Shown here: piece by piece, positions 1 to 8,179 of the stretch
Position numbering within the stretch: position 1 is the stretch's first letter
Layout: every line of letters begins with the position of its first letter
Source of the DNA: CAZXNF01 sp050741255
GTDB taxonomy: Bacteria; Pseudomonadota; Gammaproteobacteria; Burkholderiales; SG8-41
Assembly (NCBI GenBank): GCA_050741255.1
Contig: JBOIEQ010000051.1
Coordinates: forward strand, 1-26,716
Length of the DNA stretch: 26,716 nt
Direction: 5' to 3'
The notes under the pieces: generated by a model
What the model was told of the DNA's origin: nothing
Databases searched by the model: none
The model's input: only the letters and a program-made list of their open reading frames with translations
Position numbers and translations under genes: made by a program

Positions 1-959
1 GCCCCGGCCTGTTCCAGCAGCAGGACGACCCGCTCGACCCCGAGCGCGAAGCCGACGGCCGGCGCGGGCTTGCCGCCGAGCTGCTCGATCAGGCCGTCGT
101 AGCGGCCGCCGGCGCAGACCGTGCCCTGGGCGCCGAGGCGATCGGTGACCCACTCGAAGACCGTCCGGTTGTAGTAATCGAGCCCGCGCACCAGCCGCGG
201 GTTGACCGTGTATGGGACTGCCGCCTCGCGCAGCAGTTCCTGCAGCGCCTCGAAATGCGCCCGCGACGCATCGCCCAGGGTATCGATCAGCTTCGGCGCG
301 CCGGCGATCACCCCGGCCATCGCGGGATTCTTGCTGTCGAGGATGCGCAGCGGATTGGCGTGCAGGCGGCGGGCCGCATCCGCGTCGAGCGCGCCCGCGT
401 GCCGCTCGAAATACCCGATCAGCATGCCCCGGTACGCCTGGCGCTCCGACGCGTCACCGATCGAGTTGATCTGCAGCGCAATGCCCTGGAGTCCGAGCGT
501 GCGCCACAGCCGCGCCAGCATGATGAGTTGCTCGGCATCGACGTCCGGCCCGGGAAAGCCCAGCGCCTCCGCATCGAACTGGTGAAACTGGCGCGTGCGC
601 CCCTTCTGCGGCCGTTCGTGGCGGAACATCGGCCCCGCCGTCCACACCCGCAATGGGCCGTTGTAGAGCAGGTTGTGCTGGATCACGGCGCGCACCACGC
701 CCGCCGTCGCCTCCGGCCGCAGCGTGAGGCTGTCGCCGTTGAGGTCGGTGAAGGTGTACATCTCCTTCTCGACGATGTCCGTTACCTCGCCGATCGCGCG
801 CGCGAACAGCGGCGTCGGCTCGACCAGCGGCGTGCGCAGATTGCGGTAGCCGTACTGACGGAACACCGCGCGCACGGCGTCCTCGAGCCGCTCCCAGTGC
901 GGGGACTCCGCGGGCAGCACGTCGTTCATGCCGCGTACGGCTTGCAGGGGATTCACCAT
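1..959 (-). CDS. hisS: Histidyl-tRNA synthetase, N-terminal 319 residues (3' end outside window)
   Basis: Charges tRNA-His with histidine in the cytoplasm. The reading frame is open from the ATG at 959 to the window edge, so about 100 residues, including most of the anticodon-binding domain, are missing. Class II motif 2 is visible as FRHERPQKGRTRQF (around 605-650), the histidine-specific motifs as LVRGLDYYNR (around 165-195) and AGGRYDG (around 90-115), and motif 3 as GFALGVER near the edge. The start gives MVNPLQAVRGMNDVLP, the usual HisRS beginning. It lies 38 bases downstream of ispG in the conserved pilW-rodZ-ispG-hisS order and is probably co-transcribed with it. I see no good Shine-Dalgarno before the ATG. 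The identification is secure; only the C-terminus is unseen. Confidence 0.97.
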   Translation of the reverse strand, partial: MVNPLQAVRGMNDVLPAESPHWERLEDAVRAVFRQYGYRNLRTPLVEPTPLFARAIGEVTDIVEKEMYTFTDLNGDSLTLRPEATAGVVRAVIQHNLLYNGPLRVWTAGPMFRHERPQKGRTRQFHQFDAEALGFPGPDVDAEQLIMLARLWRTLGLQGIALQINSIGDASERQAYRGMLIGYFERHAGALDADAARRLHANPLRILDSKNPAMAGVIAGAPKLIDTLGDASRAHFEALQELLREAAVPYTVNPRLVRGLDYYNRTVFEWVTDRLGAQGTVCAGGRYDGLIEQLGGKPAPAVGFALGVERVVLLLEQAG

Positions 960-997
960 GGGGTTTTCACTGGCGGAGGCCGGACGCCCCGCTGCGG

Positions 998-2281
998 TCA
1001 CTGGACGGGTTCTGCCGCCGACGGCGCGGTGCGCGCTTGCGCACCGTACGTATCCTGCACGTAACGTTCGACGATGGCCTCGAACTCCTCGGCGATGCGC
1101 TCGCCCTTCAGCGTCACCGTTTTCACGCCGTCGACGAACACCGGCGCCACCGGGGTTTCGCCGGAGCCCGGCAGGCTGATGCCGACGTTGGCATGCTTGC
1201 TCTCGCCGGGGCCGTTGACCACGCAGCCCATCACCGCAACGTGCATGTTCTCCACCCCCGGATGGCGTTCGCGCCACACCGGCATCTGCGCGCGCAGGTA
1301 GCGCTGGATACGGTCGGCCAGTTCCTGGAAGAAAGTGCTGGTGGTGCGTCCGCAGCCCGGGCAGGCGATCACCATCGGCGTGAACGAGCGCAAGCCCATC
1401 GTCTGCAGGAGTTCCTGCGCCACCACCACTTCGCGGGTGCGGTCGCCGTTCGGTTCCGGCGTCAGCGACACGCGGATGGTATCGCCGATGCCCTCCTGCA
1501 GCAGCACCGCCATCGCCGCCGCCGAGGCGACGATCCCCTTGGAACCCATGCCCGCTTCCGTCAGCCCGAGGTGCAGCGGGTAGTCGCAGCGCGCGGCGAG
1601 ATCGCGGTAAACCGCGATCAGGTCCTGCACGCCGCTCACCTTGCACGACAGCACGATGCGCTCGCCCGGCAGTCCCAGCGCCTCGGCCTGTGCCGCGCTC
1701 TCCAGCGCGGACGCGACCAGCGCGCGGCGGGTGATGACGGCGGCCTCCTCCGGCTGCGGCTGGCGGGCGTTGTCGTCCATCAGCCGCGCCAGCAGCGCCG
1801 GGTCCAGGCTGCCCCAGTTGACGCCGATGCGCACCGGCTTCGCATGCCGGCAGGCAAACTCGATCATGGTGGCGAACTGTTCGTCGCGCTTGGCGCCGCG
1901 CCCCACGTTGCCCGGGTTGATGCGCAGCTTGGCGAGCGCCTCCGCACAGGCCGGGTGCTGCGTGAGCAGTCGGTGGCCGTTGAAATGGAAATCGCCGACC
2001 AGCGGCACGTCCACGCCCTTCGCGGCGAGCCGGTCGCGAATGTGGGGCACCGCGGCCGCGGCCTCCGCCGTGTTGACCGTGACGCGCACCAGCTCGGACC
2101 CGGCGCGCGCGAGCGCGGCGACCTGCGTGACCGTGGAGGCGATGTCGGCGGTGTCGGTGTTGGTCATCGACTGCACGACGATGGGGGCGCTGCCACCCAC
2201 CGCGATGCTGCCGATCAGCGTGCGGCGGGACGCCCGGCGCGCAGCCGGCCCGTAGACGGGCAGGTTCAGGCGGGACGCCAT
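998..2281 (-). CDS. ispG: 4-hydroxy-3-methylbut-2-enyl diphosphate synthase
   Basis: Converts 2-C-methyl-D-erythritol 2,4-cyclodiphosphate to HMBPP, the penultimate step of the MEP isoprenoid pathway, using a [4Fe-4S] cluster. The cluster ligands are visible: CPGCGR (Cys 307 and 310) and GCVVNGPGE (Cys 353), followed by the conserved Glu. The N-terminal TIM-barrel part includes VQSMTNTDT and LRINPGNVG. I chose the ATG at 2281 (427 aa) because a GGAG lies 8 bases upstream. An in-frame ATG at 2287 and a GTG at 2290 (whose GTGA overlaps the rodZ stop) are alternatives, but both sit too close to that GGAG. It follows rodZ and precedes hisS, as in many beta- and gammaproteobacteria. Confidence 0.97.
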   Translation of the reverse strand: MASRLNLPVYGPAARRASRRTLIGSIAVGGSAPIVVQSMTNTDTADIASTVTQVAALARAGSELVRVTVNTAEAAAAVPHIRDRLAAKGVDVPLVGDFHFNGHRLLTQHPACAEALAKLRINPGNVGRGAKRDEQFATMIEFACRHAKPVRIGVNWGSLDPALLARLMDDNARQPQPEEAAVITRRALVASALESAAQAEALGLPGERIVLSCKVSGVQDLIAVYRDLAARCDYPLHLGLTEAGMGSKGIVASAAAMAVLLQEGIGDTIRVSLTPEPNGDRTREVVVAQELLQTMGLRSFTPMVIACPGCGRTTSTFFQELADRIQRYLRAQMPVWRERHPGVENMHVAVMGCVVNGPGESKHANVGISLPGSGETPVAPVFVDGVKTVTLKGERIAEEFEAIVERYVQDTYGAQARTAPSAAEPVQ

Positions 2282-2286
2282 GGCCA

Positions 2287-3135
2287 TCACTCCAGCGTCA
2301 GCCGCGCGACGTCGACTTTCACATACGGCGCGAGATCGTACGGCCGGTCGTTGACCGTCATCCGCACGCCGGCCGCATTGCCGATGATGAGCGAGAGCGG
2401 CGGCGTGCCGCTGATCGTCTGCGTGGTGCCCGCCGTATTGAGCTGCGAATACAACTTGCGCCCTTCGGCATCGCGCAGTTCGACCCAGGATTCGCGCTCG
2501 AACAACAGGCGGATCACGTGATCCCCCGGCTTGCGCTTCATCGCCAAGGGCACCTCCGCGGTGGATGCGGCTTTCACGCCGTCTTCCGCCATGGCCGCCG
2601 GCGCCAGCGCCGACGCAGGTTCCGCGACCGCCGGCGCCTGCGGCACGTCCTTGGCCACGTCCGGCGGCAATGGCGATGGCGTCAGCGGAGCGACCACCGC
2701 CATTGGTGCCGTATCAGGGCCGTCGTCGAGGGCAAGATAGATCCCGAACGGGACTGTCAGCGCCAGCGCAATCGCCGCGTAGCGCAGCCAGGTGAAGTCC
2801 CGCGCACCCGAGAACGGTGCGCCGAGGGCGGGCGGCACGTCGGGGGCGACCTGCGGCAGGGGCGCCAGCGACGGCGGCGCGACCACCACCGTGTCCGGAT
2901 CCAGCTTGACCAGGCGGGCGTAGTTGCGCAGGAAACCGCGCACGAAAACCGGCCCCGGCAGCTTGCCGTGGTCGTCCGTCTCGAGCGCTTCGATCTGGTG
3001 CGGGGACAGCCGCAGATGGCGGGCAACATCGACCGCGGCCAGTCCCTGCGCCTCGCGCGCCGCGCGCAGGCGCGCGCCCGCACCGGCAAGTCCCGCCGGA
3101 TCGGCTGCGGCCACCGGTGCCGCCTCGATGCTCAC
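2287..3135 (-). CDS. rodZ: RodZ-type cytoskeletal helix-turn-helix membrane protein
   Basis: Bitopic membrane protein that links MreB to the elongation machinery in the RodZ family. About 282 aa. An N-terminal HTH_25/Xre-like domain covers residues 18-80 (LRAAREAQGL, HLRLSPHQIEALE, GPVFVRGFLRNYARL). A Pro/Ala-rich linker follows, then one transmembrane segment around 116-135 (WLRYAAIALALTVPFGIYL), a periplasmic Pro/Ala-rich stretch, and a C-terminal DUF4115 domain (about 207-282) with SWVELRDAEGRKLY and the LIIGNAAGV region. The start is GTG at 3135, whose GTGA overlaps the pilW stop, implying translational coupling; longer in-frame starts would run deep into pilW. Family and position between pilW and ispG agree. 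Confidence 0.93.
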   Translation of the reverse strand: MSIEAAPVAAADPAGLAGAGARLRAAREAQGLAAVDVARHLRLSPHQIEALETDDHGKLPGPVFVRGFLRNYARLVKLDPDTVVVAPPSLAPLPQVAPDVPPALGAPFSGARDFTWLRYAAIALALTVPFGIYLALDDGPDTAPMAVVAPLTPSPLPPDVAKDVPQAPAVAEPASALAPAAMAEDGVKAASTAEVPLAMKRKPGDHVIRLLFERESWVELRDAEGRKLYSQLNTAGTTQTISGTPPLSLIIGNAAGVRMTVNDRPYDLAPYVKVDVARLTLE

Positions 3136-3974
3136 TCGTACCGCCCGGCCTGCATGAGCAGGGTCTCGCGGGCCTCCGGGTAACTGCGGCGCAGTTGCGC
3201 CGCGTAGCTCGCCTCGGCATTGCGGTCGCCCAGCTTGCGTTCGACGCGCAGCCCCAGCCACAGCGCCTCGGCGTTGGGCGGTGTCATCACGCGCACGAGC
3301 TGGGTGACGTAGGTCTTGGCTTCGACCAGGTTGCCGCGGTTGTAGTTGATGGTGCCGAGGTTGTAGAGCGACTCGAGTTGCACCGGATTCAGGCGCAACG
3401 CGGTCTTGAAAAAATCCTCCGCGGCCGCCGTGTCGTTGCGCTGCAGCGAGCAGCGGCCCGCGTTCGTCCAGGCGCGGTCCGGCGTCTTGTAGAGCGGATT
3501 CTTGACCGCAATGAGAAAGCGTTCAATGCCCTCTTTCTCGCGCTTGCGGGTGCACAGATAGAAGCCGTAGTTGTTGTTGAGGTCCGGATCGTCGGGCGCA
3601 ACCTTCAGCCCGCGGCGAAAACTCGCCTCCGCCTTCTCCTCGTCACGCAACTGCATGTAGATCAGTCCGAGCACGCCGTACGCGGGGGCGTACTCGGGGT
3701 TGCCCTTGAGCGCCTCGTTGGCCTCCTGCAGCGCCACCGCCAGGTTGCCGCGCTCGAGATAGCCGCCGGCCAGCTCGGTATGGATGCGCGAGCGTTCCAC
3801 CTTCTTTTCCGCGTCGATCTCGGCGAAGCGCTTGGCTTCGGCGCGGGTGGTCTCACGCGGCGCGGGCGGCGTTGGCGTTGCCGGATTCGCCGCAGGTTGG
3901 GCGGGGTTCTGCGAGCAGCCGGCGATGACTGCGCCGATGGCGGCGCACGCGACCAGACGGCGCAGGACGCTCAC
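3132..3974 (-). CDS. pilW: Type IV pilus assembly lipoprotein with TPR repeats (PilW/PilF)
   Basis: Outer-membrane pilotin-type lipoprotein that in related bacteria helps the PilQ secretin assemble. 280 aa starting at GTG 3974, which overlaps the rlmN stop as GTGA and has GGGAG 7 bases upstream. The signal peptide ends in a lipobox, VIAGC, with the lipidated Cys at residue 20. A Pro/Thr-rich linker is followed by several tandem TPR units (for example GGYLERGNLAVALQEANEAL, YGVLGLIYMQLRDEEKAEAS, NLGTINYNRGNLVEAK). Length matches the PilF/PilW family (about 250-280 aa). The location between rlmN and rodZ is the standard one. No other pilus gene is in this window. Confidence 0.93.
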   Translation of the reverse strand: MSVLRRLVACAAIGAVIAGCSQNPAQPAANPATPTPPAPRETTRAEAKRFAEIDAEKKVERSRIHTELAGGYLERGNLAVALQEANEALKGNPEYAPAYGVLGLIYMQLRDEEKAEASFRRGLKVAPDDPDLNNNYGFYLCTRKREKEGIERFLIAVKNPLYKTPDRAWTNAGRCSLQRNDTAAAEDFFKTALRLNPVQLESLYNLGTINYNRGNLVEAKTYVTQLVRVMTPPNAEALWLGLRVERKLGDRNAEASYAAQLRRSYPEARETLLMQAGRYE

Positions 3975-5065
3975 GCCGACACTCCCGCCAGGCGGACGGC
4001 CGTCGCCGGCCGCGGCGTACGCCGGTTCTGCACACGGCCCGCCAGTTGCCCGCACGCCGCATCGATGTCGTCCCCGCGCGTCCTGCGGATGGTGGTGGTG
4101 ATGCCGGCGGCCGTGACGATTTCGCGGAAGCGCGCGATCGCCGTCGGCGACGAACGCTCGAATCCCGAGCGCGGGAAGGCATTGAACGGGATGAGGTTCA
4201 GTTTGCACGGCACCTCCGCAACGAGCTTCACCAGTTCGTGCGCGTGGGCCGGCGTGTCGTTCACGTCGTTCAGCATGACGTACTCGAAGGTCACGAAATC
4301 GCGCGGCGCTTTTTCGATATAGCGCACGCAGGCCGCCATCAGGTCCTTCAGCGGCCACTTGCGGTTGATCGGTACCAGGCGGTCGCGCAACGCATCGTTG
4401 GGGGCGTGCAGGGAAACGGCCAGCGCGACCGGACAGGTGTCGCCCAGCCGGTCCATCTGCGGCACGAGCCCCGAGGTGGACAGCGTCACGCGGCGGCGCG
4501 ACAGGCCGTACGCATCATCGTCCAGCATCAGTTGCAGCGCCGCGACGACCGCGTCGAAGTTCGCCAGCGGCTCGCCCATGCCCATCATGACGACGTTGCT
4601 GATCGGCCGCTCCGTGGTCGTACCCCGCCCGAGCAGACGGTTGGCCGTCCACAACTGGCCGATGATCTCGCCGACGCCCAGGTTGCGATTGAAGCCCTGG
4701 CGCCCCGTCGAACAGAACGCGCATTCCAGCGCGCAGCCCGCCTGCGAGGACACGCACAGCGTGCCGCGCTGGGTCTCGGGAATGAATACCGTCTCGATGG
4801 CATTGCCGGTGCCGACGTCGAACAGCCACTTGCGGGTGCCGTCGGCGGCGACCGAGTCGGACAGCACCCGCGGCGGGGCGATTTCAGCGGTCTCGCCGAG
4901 TTTGTCGCGGAAGACCTTCGCCATGTCGGTCATGGCGTCGAAACCGGCGGCGCCCGCATGATGGATCCAGCGTTTCAGCTGGCGCCCGCGATACGGCTTC
5001 TCCCCCAGTCCGGCGACGAACGCGGCGAACTGCGGCGGATCGAGATCGAGGAGATTGGTTTTCAT
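3971..5065 (-). CDS. rlmN: Dual-specificity 23S rRNA/tRNA adenine-C2 methyltransferase, radical SAM
   Basis: Methylates C2 of A2503 in 23S rRNA and of A37 in some tRNAs through radical SAM chemistry. 364 aa. The CX3CX2C cluster motif is CALECAFC (Cys 111, 115, 118). The two further essential cysteines are also present: Cys 338 in DDIDAACGQL, equivalent to the methyl-carrying Cys355 of the E. coli enzyme, and Cys 104 in TLCVSSQ, equivalent to Cys118. GMGEP and the N-terminal RGRQLKRWIHH are typical of the family. An AGG lies about 8 bases before the ATG at 5065. It follows ndk by 21 bases, and its stop overlaps the pilW start codon. Confidence 0.97.
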   Translation of the reverse strand: MKTNLLDLDPPQFAAFVAGLGEKPYRGRQLKRWIHHAGAAGFDAMTDMAKVFRDKLGETAEIAPPRVLSDSVAADGTRKWLFDVGTGNAIETVFIPETQRGTLCVSSQAGCALECAFCSTGRQGFNRNLGVGEIIGQLWTANRLLGRGTTTERPISNVVMMGMGEPLANFDAVVAALQLMLDDDAYGLSRRRVTLSTSGLVPQMDRLGDTCPVALAVSLHAPNDALRDRLVPINRKWPLKDLMAACVRYIEKAPRDFVTFEYVMLNDVNDTPAHAHELVKLVAEVPCKLNLIPFNAFPRSGFERSSPTAIARFREIVTAAGITTTIRRTRGDDIDAACGQLAGRVQNRRTPRPATAVRLAGVSA

Positions 5066-5086
5066 GGTCGCAGCCTGCGGCCGCCC

Positions 5087-5512
5087 CTAGCGCGAGAAAA
5101 TCTCCGCGCTCGGAAAAAAGTAGGCGATTTCGTTGCGTGCGGTGTCCGGCCCGTCGGAGCCGTGCACCGCGTTGGCATCGATACTCTTGGCGAAATCGGC
5201 ACGGATCGTGCCCTTCGCCGCCTTCTTGGGATCGGTTGCGCCCATCAGGTCGCGGTTCTTCTGGATGGCGTTCTCGCCTTCCAGCACCTGCACCATCACC
5301 GGCCCGGACAGCATGAAGTCCACCAGTTCGCCGAAGAAGGGCCGGCTCTTGTGCACGGCGTAGAAACCTTCGGCCTCCTGCCGCGACATGTGCATCATGC
5401 GCGCGGCCACGACCTTCAGTCCGGCCTGTTCGAAACGGGTGTAGATCTGACCGATCACATTGTTGGCCACGGCATCGGGCTTGATGATCGACAAAGTGCG
5501 TTCAATAGTCAT
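5087..5512 (-). CDS. ndk: Nucleoside diphosphate kinase
   Basis: Transfers the gamma-phosphate between nucleoside triphosphates and diphosphates through a phosphohistidine, balancing NTP and dNTP pools in the cytoplasm. 141 aa, the usual length. The start TLSIIKPDAV contains the conserved Lys 11, and the catalytic His 117 lies in NAVHGSDG. It is the first gene of the leftward ndk-rlmN-pilW-rodZ-ispG-hisS run, with a roughly 195-base AT-rich region upstream that holds the likely promoter. The Shine-Dalgarno sequence is weak (GGTTGTCTTAAACA before the ATG). Confidence 0.98.
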   Translation of the reverse strand: MTIERTLSIIKPDAVANNVIGQIYTRFEQAGLKVVAARMMHMSRQEAEGFYAVHKSRPFFGELVDFMLSGPVMVQVLEGENAIQKNRDLMGATDPKKAAKGTIRADFAKSIDANAVHGSDGPDTARNEIAYFFPSAEIFSR

Positions 5513-5617
5513 TGTTTAAGACAACCAAGTTGGGAAACCTGCGCGGGAGACGCGCGTTCAATGCCTGCCTCGCTGCTTTCCTGCTTTGAATCATTAAGCA
5601 ACGCTCAGAAGCGGTTG

Positions 5618-5632
5618 AACCTTTTGAAGGTT
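5618..5632. other. Perfect hairpin in the ndk leader region
   Basis: AACCTT and AAGGTT form a 6-base perfect inverted repeat with a 3-base loop inside the region upstream of ndk. Neighbouring sequence repeats the AACC/GGTT theme (GGTTGAACC at 5613-5621 and GGTTTCGGGTTT at 5629-5640). On the minus strand it would lie in the ndk 5' leader if the promoter at 5654-5682 is used. It is not followed by a T-run on the minus strand, so it is not a terminator for tilS. Its function is unknown. Confidence 0.35.
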
Positions 5633-5653
5633 TCGGGTTTTTACTAACCGACG

Positions 5654-5682
5654 AGGATACCACGAGCGACTCGTTATTTAAA
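5654..5682 (-). promoter_or_regulatory. Candidate sigma70-type promoter for the ndk operon
   Basis: On the minus strand TTTAAA (5682-5677) is separated by 17 bases from TATCCT (5659-5654); each hexamer matches the -35/-10 consensus at 4 of 6 positions. This would give a transcript start near 5647 and a leader of about 135 nt before ndk. The 5640-5706 stretch is strikingly AT-rich against the surrounding GC-rich DNA, which fits a promoter. Inference from pattern only. Confidence 0.35.
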
Positions 5683-5706
5683 GCCTATCCAATAAAAAAC
5701 AAGGGC

Positions 5707-7092
5707 TTATGCCAAGAAGTCCGTGCCCGGAAATACCCATCCGGGCAGCAGTCCCGACTCCCCCGGGCGCGCCTGCCAGGCGGCGTCCGTCAAGACCCCC
5801 GGCGCCGCGGCAAGTTCACCGTCCACATACAGCAAGGGCCAGACCTCCCGGGCCCACGGCGGAATACCCGCCTCCTGCAGCAGATTCTTCAGGCTGCGGG
5901 CGGACCGGCCGGCCGCGGGCCGCAAGCGCTCGCCGCCCTGCCGCAGGCGAACCTCCACCCGCCGTCCGCGCAGGCGCGTCGCACACAAACCCTTGCCGCG
6001 GGACGGGATCATCGTGAGCGTGCCGCCCAGCGCCGGCAGTGGCAGACGCCGCTCGCCCTGCCAACGGACGCGCAGGTCCCGGGCGACCGGTCTGAGGCTG
6101 ACCACATGCACGGCATCCCGGTAGCGTCGGAGCGCGACCTCGCCCCAGGTGACGTCCACGCGGGCATCCGCGCGCGCGGTCGTCAGTTGACGCAGCGCTT
6201 CCGCCAGCCGCGGCGCCGGCGGCGGCGCGGCGCCGCGTTCGGCGATGTACCAGCGCAGCACGTTGGCGGCCCGTACGGGCGGCAGCGCCTGCAAGGTCTT
6301 CACCGCCAGCGCGCCGTCGCGCAGGCGGCCCGCGTCCGTCCGTGCCAGGCTCGCGTTCAGGGCGGCACTGGTCGCCGCCAGTCCCGCGGCGCGCGCGAGC
6401 GTGCGCCGCGCCTGCGGAAACCGTTCCTCGATCAGCGGCAGCACGCGCGCGCGCAAAAAGTTGCGGTCGTAGCGGGTATCCGCATTGCTCTCGTCCTCCA
6501 CCCAATCGAGGCGGCGGGCTTTCGCATAACCCGCCAGCGTGGCCCGCGGCAGCGCGAGCAGCGGCCGCAGCAGTTGCGGGCCCGAGCCGCCGGCGGTCAG
6601 CGGACGCACGACCGGCATGGCGGCCAGACCGTGCGTGCCCGCGCCCCGCAACAACCGGTAGAGCACGGTCTCCGCCTGATCGTCGGCATGATGGGCGGTG
6701 ACGATCCAGTCCGCCTTCTGCCGCGCGAAGGCGGCCAGCCGCAACGTGCGGGCCTGGCCTTCCACGCTGTCACGCCGGGGCACGCGCACGCGCACGACCG
6801 TGAGCGGAACCTGACGCGCGCGGCATTGCGCGCGGCAGAACGCGGCCCAGCGCGACGCCTGCGGACTCAATTGATGGTTGACGTGCAGCGCACGCAAGGT
6901 GAAGCGACGGCGGGAGGCGGCGCGCGCGAGGAGATCCAGCAGGACCATCGAGTCCATGCCGCCGGACAACGCAAGGACCACGCGCTCGCCCGGGCGCACG
7001 TGCTCACCGAGACAGCTGGCTACAACGGCGGCGACCGCGGCGCCGGGGCGCAAACCCGGCTTACTTGTCTTCGGCTTCCTTGTACTTGCCAT
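5707..7092 (-). CDS. tilS: tRNA(Ile)-lysidine synthetase
   Basis: Attaches lysine to C34 of the CAU-anticodon tRNA-Ile, changing its decoding to AUA. 461 aa. The N-terminal PP-loop ATP-pyrophosphatase signature is SGGMDS (residues 43-48), followed by ALHVNHQL and TAHHADDQAETVLYRLLRG. The lysidine-forming middle region includes DESNADTRYDRNFLR, and the C-terminal TilS_C domain begins near residue 380 (RLRQGGERLRPAAGRSARSL, KNLLQEAGIPPW). The ATG at 7092 lies inside accA, giving a 32-base overlap. An alternative TTG at 7053 would avoid the overlap, but neither start has a good Shine-Dalgarno. It is downstream of accA, a frequent betaproteobacterial pairing. Confidence 0.95.
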   Translation of the reverse strand: MASTRKPKTSKPGLRPGAAVAAVVASCLGEHVRPGERVVLALSGGMDSMVLLDLLARAASRRRFTLRALHVNHQLSPQASRWAAFCRAQCRARQVPLTVVRVRVPRRDSVEGQARTLRLAAFARQKADWIVTAHHADDQAETVLYRLLRGAGTHGLAAMPVVRPLTAGGSGPQLLRPLLALPRATLAGYAKARRLDWVEDESNADTRYDRNFLRARVLPLIEERFPQARRTLARAAGLAATSAALNASLARTDAGRLRDGALAVKTLQALPPVRAANVLRWYIAERGAAPPPAPRLAEALRQLTTARADARVDVTWGEVALRRYRDAVHVVSLRPVARDLRVRWQGERRLPLPALGGTLTMIPSRGKGLCATRLRGRRVEVRLRQGGERLRPAAGRSARSLKNLLQEAGIPPWAREVWPLLYVDGELAAAPGVLTDAAWQARPGESGLLPGWVFPGTDFLA

Positions 7093-8029
7093 AGCTCATC
7101 AGCCGCTCGAAACGTTTGCCGAGCAGTTCGTCGACCGACTTGCCGGCGAGCGTGCGCCAGGTGTCCTGCAACGCTTTCTTCAGTGTCTGGATCATGGCCT
7201 CGGGGTCGCGGTGCGCGCCGCCCAGCGGTTCCGGGATCACCTTGTCCACCAGGCCCAGCGCCTTCAGGCGGGTCGCCGTGATGCCCAGTGCTTCGGCGGC
7301 GGTCGAGGCGTGTTCCGCGCTCTTCCACAGGATCGACGCACAGCCTTCCGGCGAGATCACCGAATAGGTCCCGTACTGCAACATCAACAGGGCGTCGCCG
7401 ACCGCGATCGCCAGCGCCCCGCCGGAGCCGCCCTCGCCGATCACCGTGCAGATGATCGGCACGCGCAGTTCCGCCATCACATAAAGATTGCGCCCGATCG
7501 CCTCGGACTGGCCGCGTTCTTCCGCGCCGACGCCCGGATAGGCGCCCGGGGTGTCGATGAACGTGAACACCGGCACACCGAACTTCTCCGCGAGCTTCAT
7601 CAGGCGCATCGCCTTGCGATAGCCCTCGGGCCTGGGCATGCCGAAATTACGGTGGATCTTTTCCTTGGTGTCGCGGCCCTTCTGGTGGCCGATCGCCATC
7701 ACGGTCTGGCCGTTGAAGCGCGCGAGGCCGCCGACGATGGCGGCGTCGTCGCCGAACGCGCGGTCGCCGTGCAGTTCCTCGAAATCGGTGAACACGCCCT
7801 GCAGGTAATCCAGCGCGTAGGGCCGCTGCGGATGGCGCGCGACCTGCGCGACCTGCCACGACGTGAGCTTGGCGTAGATATCCTTGGTCAGCGCCTGGCT
7901 CTTCTTCTGCAGGCGCGCGATCTCGGCGGAGATGTCCAGCGCCGAATCGTCCTGCACGAAGCGCAACTCCTCGATCTTCTGCTCGAGTTCCGCGACCGGT
8001 TGCTCGAAATCCAGGAAGGTGGTCTTCAT
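7061..8029 (-). CDS. accA: Acetyl-CoA carboxylase carboxyltransferase subunit alpha
   Basis: With AccD it transfers carboxyl from biotin-carboxyl carrier protein to acetyl-CoA, making malonyl-CoA for fatty acid synthesis. 322 aa, matching the family (about 320). The start MKTTFLDFEQPVAELEQKI is the standard AccA N-terminus; an in-frame extension to 8110 would run into non-conserved sequence. FIDTPGAYPG, the Gly-rich oxyanion-hole stretch GEGGSGGALAI and SPEGCASILWK are all present. There is no clear Shine-Dalgarno directly before the ATG. tilS begins within its last 32 bases, so the two are probably co-transcribed. Confidence 0.97.
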   Translation of the reverse strand: MKTTFLDFEQPVAELEQKIEELRFVQDDSALDISAEIARLQKKSQALTKDIYAKLTSWQVAQVARHPQRPYALDYLQGVFTDFEELHGDRAFGDDAAIVGGLARFNGQTVMAIGHQKGRDTKEKIHRNFGMPRPEGYRKAMRLMKLAEKFGVPVFTFIDTPGAYPGVGAEERGQSEAIGRNLYVMAELRVPIICTVIGEGGSGGALAIAVGDALLMLQYGTYSVISPEGCASILWKSAEHASTAAEALGITATRLKALGLVDKVIPEPLGGAHRDPEAMIQTLKKALQDTWRTLAGKSVDELLGKRFERLMSYGKYKEAEDK

Positions 8030-8084
8030 GGGGGCGGGATGATACTCCTCGGCGCGAAGGCGTTCCCGCGCCGCGCCAACCGGT

Positions 8085-8144
8085 TCAGTACCATGCGATG
8101 TCGGTGCCACGGGGATCGTTGGCGGCGGTGTGGATCGCGGCGCC
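8085..8144 (-). pseudogene. Relic of the 3' end of a second gamma-glutamyltransferase gene
   Basis: The minus strand reads GAAIHTAANDPRGTDIAWY then TGA, ending just like the intact gamma-glutamyltransferase upstream (GAPIAANDPRGTDIAWY then TGA at 8180). Over the 43 bases 8085-8127 versus 8180-8222 I count 37 identities. All six differences fall at third codon positions and are synonymous. That pattern indicates two copies that diverged under protein-level selection before this one lost its body. Upstream of 8144 the frame has no recognisable similarity, no start with a ribosome site, and about 36 bases on it meets the end of the intact gene. It lies in the 150-base gap before accA. Confidence 0.65.
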
Positions 8145-8179
8145 GTGCCAACGGCCGGTTCCGGGTCGAGACGTCCTGT

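Noticed and set aside
1037..2521. 494-codon plus-strand open frame opposite ispG and rodZ
   Set aside because: Antisense shadow of genes with intact catalytic motifs; no ribosome-binding site or recognisable domain.
5675..5706. AAGCC/GGCTT inverted repeat after tilS as a terminator
   Set aside because: The stem is five bases with a long loop that contains the T-run instead of following it; the AT-rich stretch fits an ndk promoter better.
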